This document shows, piece after piece, positions 60,808 to 64,000 of a stretch of 64,000 nucleotides of DNA. Positions within the stretch are counted from its first letter, which is position 1. The number at the start of each line of letters is the position of its first letter. The DNA lies in NCBI RefSeq assembly GCF_011758565.1, contig NZ_JAAMOX010000002.1, forward strand, positions 248,001 through 312,000, read 5' to 3'. This DNA comes from Lysinibacter cavernae. Lineage in GTDB: Bacteria; Actinomycetota; Actinomycetes; Actinomycetales; Microbacteriaceae. Both the position numbers and the translations under genes were made by a program. The notes beneath the pieces were generated by a model. The model searched no databases and was not told the DNA's origin. It was given only the letters and a program-made list of their open reading frames with translations.

Positions 60808-63039
60808 CTAGAGGGCATCTCCCGGGTAGAACGGCGTGAAGTCGGCCTGAATCTCGGCACGATCAAGCAGTTCCTGCGTGCGACGCTGGCGGCTGCGCGA
60901 GATGAGCGTCAGCACGGTTCCAGTGCGGCCCGCGCGGCCAGTACGGCCAGAACGGTGCATGTAGGTCTTGTACTCGTCCGGCGGATCAGCCTGGACAACC
61001 AGGTCGATGTCGTCAACATGGATGCCGCGGGCGGCAACATCCGTCGCCACGAGCACGTTCACACGGCCCTTCGTGAGCTTCTCAAGGTTGCGCGTACGAC
61101 GGGCCTGGTTGAGGTCACCGTGCAGGCTCACCGCTGGGATGCCGGCGTCTTCAAGCTGGTCGGCCAAACGCTCGGCGTAGGCACGGGTGCGCGAGAAGAT
61201 GAGCGTCTTTCCGCCATCGCGACGGTCAGCTAGCTGCTCAATAATGAGGTCTTTATCGTTACGGTCAACCAGCAGAACGCGGTGATCGATCGTTCCGGAT
61301 GCCTGGTCTTCGCCAGCAACCTCACGAACCGATGGCTCTACGAGGAACTCGTCAACGAGCATCGCTACGCCCTTATCGAGTGTGGCCGAGAACAACAGTT
61401 TCTGTCCACCCTTTGCCGTGCGGTTGAGGATGCGCTGTACCGGCTCAAGGAACCCGAGGTCGCACATGTGGTCGGCCTCGTCGAGCACCGTGATGGTGAC
61501 TTCGGAGAGGTCAAGCTTGCGCTGCTCAATCAGGTCTTCGATCCGGCCTGGCGTTCCAACAATGATGTCAACGCCGCGCTGGAGGGCACCAACCTGGCGA
61601 GCCTGGGGCACGCCACCGTAAATCTGCGTGGTGAACAGGCCAACCGAGCGAGCAATAGGCTGCACGGTGCGGTCGATCTGCAAAGCGAGCTCACGAGTGG
61701 GGGCAAGGATGAGCGCGCGAGGCTTGCGGCCAAGCTGACGGTTCTTGCCGCCATTGTTCTCCATGAGCTTCTCGACCAGCGGAGCACCAAAAGCGATGGT
61801 CTTGCCTGAGCCGGTGCGGCCGCGGCCAAGCACATCGCGCCCGGCGATCACGTCGGGAATGGTTGCTGCCTGAATGGGGAACGGGCTTGGAGCGCCGAGG
61901 TCCTGCAACGAACGAGCAATGTTGTCGCCAAGACCGAGGTCTTGCCAGCTCACACCTTCGACGTCAGCAGCGAGTGTTGCCTGAGCCTCAAGGCGCTCAA
62001 GAACAACGTCCTCTTCTGGCGTGAAGCGGGGCTTCGCGTCAAAACCTGCGGCGCGAGGCGCGCGGTCGTCACGATCAAAACGGGCTGGGCGTCCGACGCG
62101 CTCTGGACGAGCGCCACGCTCGGCACGATCATCACGGCTGTAGCTGCCACGCTCTGGGCGAGCAGCACGATCGTCACGGTTGTAGCCGCCGCGCTCAGGA
62201 CGGGCTCCGCGGTCATCGCGGTTATAGCTGCTGCGCTCTGGGCGAGCACCGCGGTCATCGCGGTTATAGCCGCCGCGGTCGGGACGGGCTGCGCCACGGT
62301 CGGGACGACCAGCGCCACGATCATCACGGTTATACCCGCCGCGCTCTGGGCGTCCGGCACCACGGTCGTCGCGGTTACGGTCTGCATAGCTGCTGAAGCT
62401 GCGCTCCGAGCCACGGTCGTCGAAGTAACGACGCCCCTGACGCTCTGCGCCAGCACCGGCGGCACGGTCGCCACGGTACTCGTTACGGCTTTCGCCACGA
62501 GGCGAGAAGTTACGGTCGTCTCCGCGTGCGGGACGGTCCTGTCCGCGGTTGAACTCGCGACCGGAGCCACCACGCTCCTGGCGTGCGCCGCGGTCGTCAC
62601 GGTTGTAGCCGCCGCGCTCGGGGCGACCAGCACCACGGTCGTCGCGGTTATAGCCGCCACGCTCGGGGCGACCAGCACCACGGTCGTCACGGTTGTATCC
62701 ACTGGCGTAAGCGCCGCGCTCGGGGCGAGCACCGCGGTCGTCACGGTTATAGCCGCCACGCTCAGGACGCGCTGCGCCACGATCATCGCGGTTGTAGCCA
62801 CCACGGGCATCCGCGTCTACCGGGCGAGCACGGTGTCCGCGCTCGTCGCGTGCATCGCGGGGAAAACGGTCGGTGCGCTCACGGCGTGCGTCGCGCTCTT
62901 CGGTTCCCCAGCGGGCCTTTTTAGCTCCGGCAGAAACCGGGCCAGACTGGCCGCGGTGACCGGGACGGCTTCCGCCAGATCCCTTAGGAATATAGTTTTT
63001 GGCAGCTTTGAAGCCGCCCTTTTTGGTATTTTTGGGCAT
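60808..63039 (-). CDS. DEAD-box RNA helicase with long N-terminal Arg/Asp/Gly repeat
   Basis: A 743-residue protein. The core (about residues 365-740) has FPIQAATIPDVIAGRDVLGR, Walker A GRTGSGKT, PTRELALQ, VLDEADHM (DEAD), SATLDKG, and the helicase C-terminal motifs VLVATDVAARGIHVDDI and HRSGRTGRAG. Residues 81-310 are about eleven copies of a YNRDDRGAxRPERGG unit. Such basic RGG-like tails are usually C-terminal in bacterial helicases; here the tail is N-terminal. ATG 63039 (GGAAAG six bases upstream) is preferred to a codon nine residues earlier. Role: RNA unwinding in ribosome assembly or mRNA decay, perhaps in condensates. Confidence 0.93.
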   Translation of the reverse strand: MPKNTKKGGFKAAKNYIPKGSGGSRPGHRGQSGPVSAGAKKARWGTEERDARRERTDRFPRDARDERGHRARPVDADARGGYNRDDRGAARPERGGYNRDDRGARPERGAYASGYNRDDRGAGRPERGGYNRDDRGAGRPERGGYNRDDRGARQERGGSGREFNRGQDRPARGDDRNFSPRGESRNEYRGDRAAGAGAERQGRRYFDDRGSERSFSSYADRNRDDRGAGRPERGGYNRDDRGAGRPDRGAARPDRGGYNRDDRGARPERSSYNRDDRGARPERGGYNRDDRAARPERGSYSRDDRAERGARPERVGRPARFDRDDRAPRAAGFDAKPRFTPEEDVVLERLEAQATLAADVEGVSWQDLGLGDNIARSLQDLGAPSPFPIQAATIPDVIAGRDVLGRGRTGSGKTIAFGAPLVEKLMENNGGKNRQLGRKPRALILAPTRELALQIDRTVQPIARSVGLFTTQIYGGVPQARQVGALQRGVDIIVGTPGRIEDLIEQRKLDLSEVTITVLDEADHMCDLGFLEPVQRILNRTAKGGQKLLFSATLDKGVAMLVDEFLVEPSVREVAGEDQASGTIDHRVLLVDRNDKDLIIEQLADRRDGGKTLIFSRTRAYAERLADQLEDAGIPAVSLHGDLNQARRTRNLEKLTKGRVNVLVATDVAARGIHVDDIDLVVQADPPDEYKTYMHRSGRTGRAGRTGTVLTLISRSRQRRTQELLDRAEIQADFTPFYPGDAL
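62098..62799 (-). repeat. In-frame coding repeats of the helicase N-terminus
   Basis: About eleven imperfect units of 42-48 bp encode the YNRDDRGAxRPERGG repeats. Codon choice varies slightly (CGC/CGT, GAC/GAT), so the units are partly diverged at DNA level. Length changes by recombination are to be expected. It resembles spaced repeats but is plainly coding. Confidence 0.85.
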
Positions 63040-63156
63040 GATACTTTCCGGGTTGTACTCGTGCATGAATCGCGTGAGTTACAAGCGCAGCAACAAACGC
63101 TGCTAAAGAACTCTCTTACCCGGGCTGTTTTGACCGGGACCGTTCACATCAGTGTG

Positions 63157-63180
63157 TGTATGCGCGGTATTGCGCATACA
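63157..63180. promoter_or_regulatory. Inverted repeat upstream of the helicase gene
   Basis: TGTATGCGC (63157-63165) and GCGCATACA (63172-63180) form a perfect 9-bp stem with a 6-base loop, about 118 bp upstream of the helicase start and 125 bp after the preceding gene. It may be a terminator for that gene, or a 5' UTR structure of the helicase mRNA. Confidence 0.4.
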
Positions 63181-63304
63181 ACCGGCCCACCAGACTTACA
63201 AACCCATCCGCACACAGCGCGGTGTCCAGAGCCGACAGAGACAACCATACTTCATGACGGCTGAGAATTCTCCCTGACGTCCGGAATCAAACGCCAGAGA
63301 GAGT

Positions 63305-63856
63305 TTATTCGGCCTGACGTCGGGCGATAAGCCCTGCGACCTGTTCAAGTTCGTAGGCCGCGTCATCCTCAGTCCACTCAGCAACCCACTCGAAGAACTC
63401 GTGTGCGTGAGTCAGTACCTGATCGATAAAGCTATCCCTGTGCACATCGACGTGATTATCGCCAACCAAGAACCACGTTGTTTGGTCGCTGTCGTAGAGC
63501 GCGGCATCGAGCGGTTGCATTGGAAAGCTAAACTCGCCGCGGCCCTCACCGAGTTCGTCGCCGCTGCTGTCGAGGTATTCCTCGATCATGGTCACCAGAT
63601 ACGACCAGAGTGGCCAGACGCTGTCCCACATCGTGAGATCGATCAGTGGACGTCCGCCGTAGCCAATGAGCAACGCACCCTCGCTCCAGCCTGGCTGCGA
63701 TTCTCGGCGGGCTTTCCACACCTTGGCGGCCTGCTCAGGTTGCTCAACAACATCAACAAGCACATCATCCGGGTAATCGACAAAATCGTCGAGCCCAGCG
63801 ATGGGCTTGGTGAAGAGCATGGTGCGCACGCTCAGCTCAAGGGAGTGGACGCTCAC
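63305..63856 (-). CDS. Hypothetical protein, 183 aa
   Basis: I do not recognise this soluble, acidic protein. It has a likely alpha/beta start (LFTKPIAGLDDFVDYPDDVL), many Trp residues (WSEGALLIGYGGRPLIDL; DSVWPLWSYLVTMIEEYL), and a helical C-terminus ending RRQAE. The GTG at 63856 overlaps the stop of the upstream partial gene (GTGA), which shows they form an operon. There is no signal peptide or membrane segment. The style recalls immunity or regulatory proteins, but that is speculation. Confidence 0.65.
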   Translation of the reverse strand: MSVHSLELSVRTMLFTKPIAGLDDFVDYPDDVLVDVVEQPEQAAKVWKARRESQPGWSEGALLIGYGGRPLIDLTMWDSVWPLWSYLVTMIEEYLDSSGDELGEGRGEFSFPMQPLDAALYDSDQTTWFLVGDNHVDVHRDSFIDQVLTHAHEFFEWVAEWTEDDAAYELEQVAGLIARRQAE

Positions 63857-64000
63857 GCGTTCACCAGGTCGAGCCACTCACGCAGGAACACAACGCCAGC
63901 TTCATCGTGAATCAGGTCACCCGCGGTTCGCACCGGATAGGCGGTCTTGAGGATGCCGTCGGCTGGGCGAACATCCGCGTGCTCAACATCAAACCCGCGG
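63853..64000 (-). CDS. Partial protein, C-terminal 48 aa visible
   Basis: Only the C-terminus lies in the window: RGFDVEHADVRPADGILKTA, then YPVRTAGDLIHDEAGVVF and a Trp-containing end. The frame is open to the window edge and its stop overlaps the next gene's start (GTGA), so it is real. The family cannot be named from this fragment. Confidence 0.6.
   Translation of the reverse strand, partial: RGFDVEHADVRPADGILKTAYPVRTAGDLIHDEAGVVFLREWLDLVNA

Noticed and set aside
62098-62799. CRISPR-like array of 45-bp units
   Set aside because: Units are contiguous without unique spacers, stay in frame with the helicase and encode a protein repeat.
61942-63264. A 440-codon plus-strand open frame opposite the helicase
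   Set aside because: It is the antisense of the Arg/Asp/Gly repeat region; the product is only Ala/Val/Thr repeats, while the minus strand encodes an intact DEAD-box helicase.

Overview
The window is chromosomal DNA of a high-GC Gram-positive actinobacterium, most likely a member of the Microbacteriaceae. This rests on the high GC content, frequent GTG/TTG starts, many 1-4 bp gene overlaps, and the actinobacterial order tilS-hpt-(membrane protein)-ftsH-folE-folP-folB-folK-DUF3180-PH-PH-DUF2520...lysS. There is no rRNA, CRISPR array, insertion sequence, integrase or recognisable prophage.

Left part (1-18.2 kb) is a conserved housekeeping block. From left to right it holds lysS (cut by the edge), an ECF sigma factor fused to a zinc-finger/transmembrane/extracytoplasmic tail, a DUF2520 Rossmann protein, two PH-domain membrane proteins, DUF3180, folK, folB, folP, folE, ftsH, a large PQQ-propeller-like membrane protein, hpt, tilS, ppa, a secreted M23 peptidase and the tRNA cluster Glu-Asp-Phe. 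The panC-panD-coaX genes that sit between the DUF2520 gene and lysS in relatives such as Mycobacterium are absent.

Middle part (18.5-47 kb) is accessory metabolism, transport and regulation: a TetR/MMPL pair; an IclR regulator divergent from a 3-oxoacid CoA-transferase (A+B) and thiolase operon; an EamA exporter divergent from a LysR regulator; an ornithine-cyclodeaminase-like/DapA-like/MHS-transporter group that resembles hydroxyproline or proline-derivative catabolism and shares a palindromic operator; a family-A DNA polymerase; an ABC-F ATPase; a MalT-like LuxR regulator; a LysR effector-domain protein without HTH; a conspicuously AT-rich orphan membrane protein; a YpfJ-type metallopeptidase; a four-gene two-component/ABC exporter operon; and proline iminopeptidase.

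Right part (47-64 kb) has an acyl-CoA oxidase, a second EamA exporter, a YcnI-CopC copper pair, a DUF4190 protein, and a six-gene sugar operon. Transcribed leftward, that operon begins with an unusual single protein joining a ROK-type regulator to a Gfo/Idh/MocA dehydrogenase, followed by a lipoprotein binding protein, two permeases and two more Gfo/Idh/MocA enzymes, with no ABC ATPase. A DEAD-box helicase with a long N-terminal Arg/Asp/Gly repeat and two unrecognised genes finish the window.

The most noteworthy items are the ROK-Gfo/Idh fusion and its candidate operator, the membrane-anchored sigma factor, the shared operator in the proline-like cluster, the HTH-less LysR protein, the AT-rich orphan, and an intergenic region with two 12-unit hexanucleotide tracts flanking a perfect 19-bp inverted repeat. 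All functional calls are by reading alone; no database search was run.
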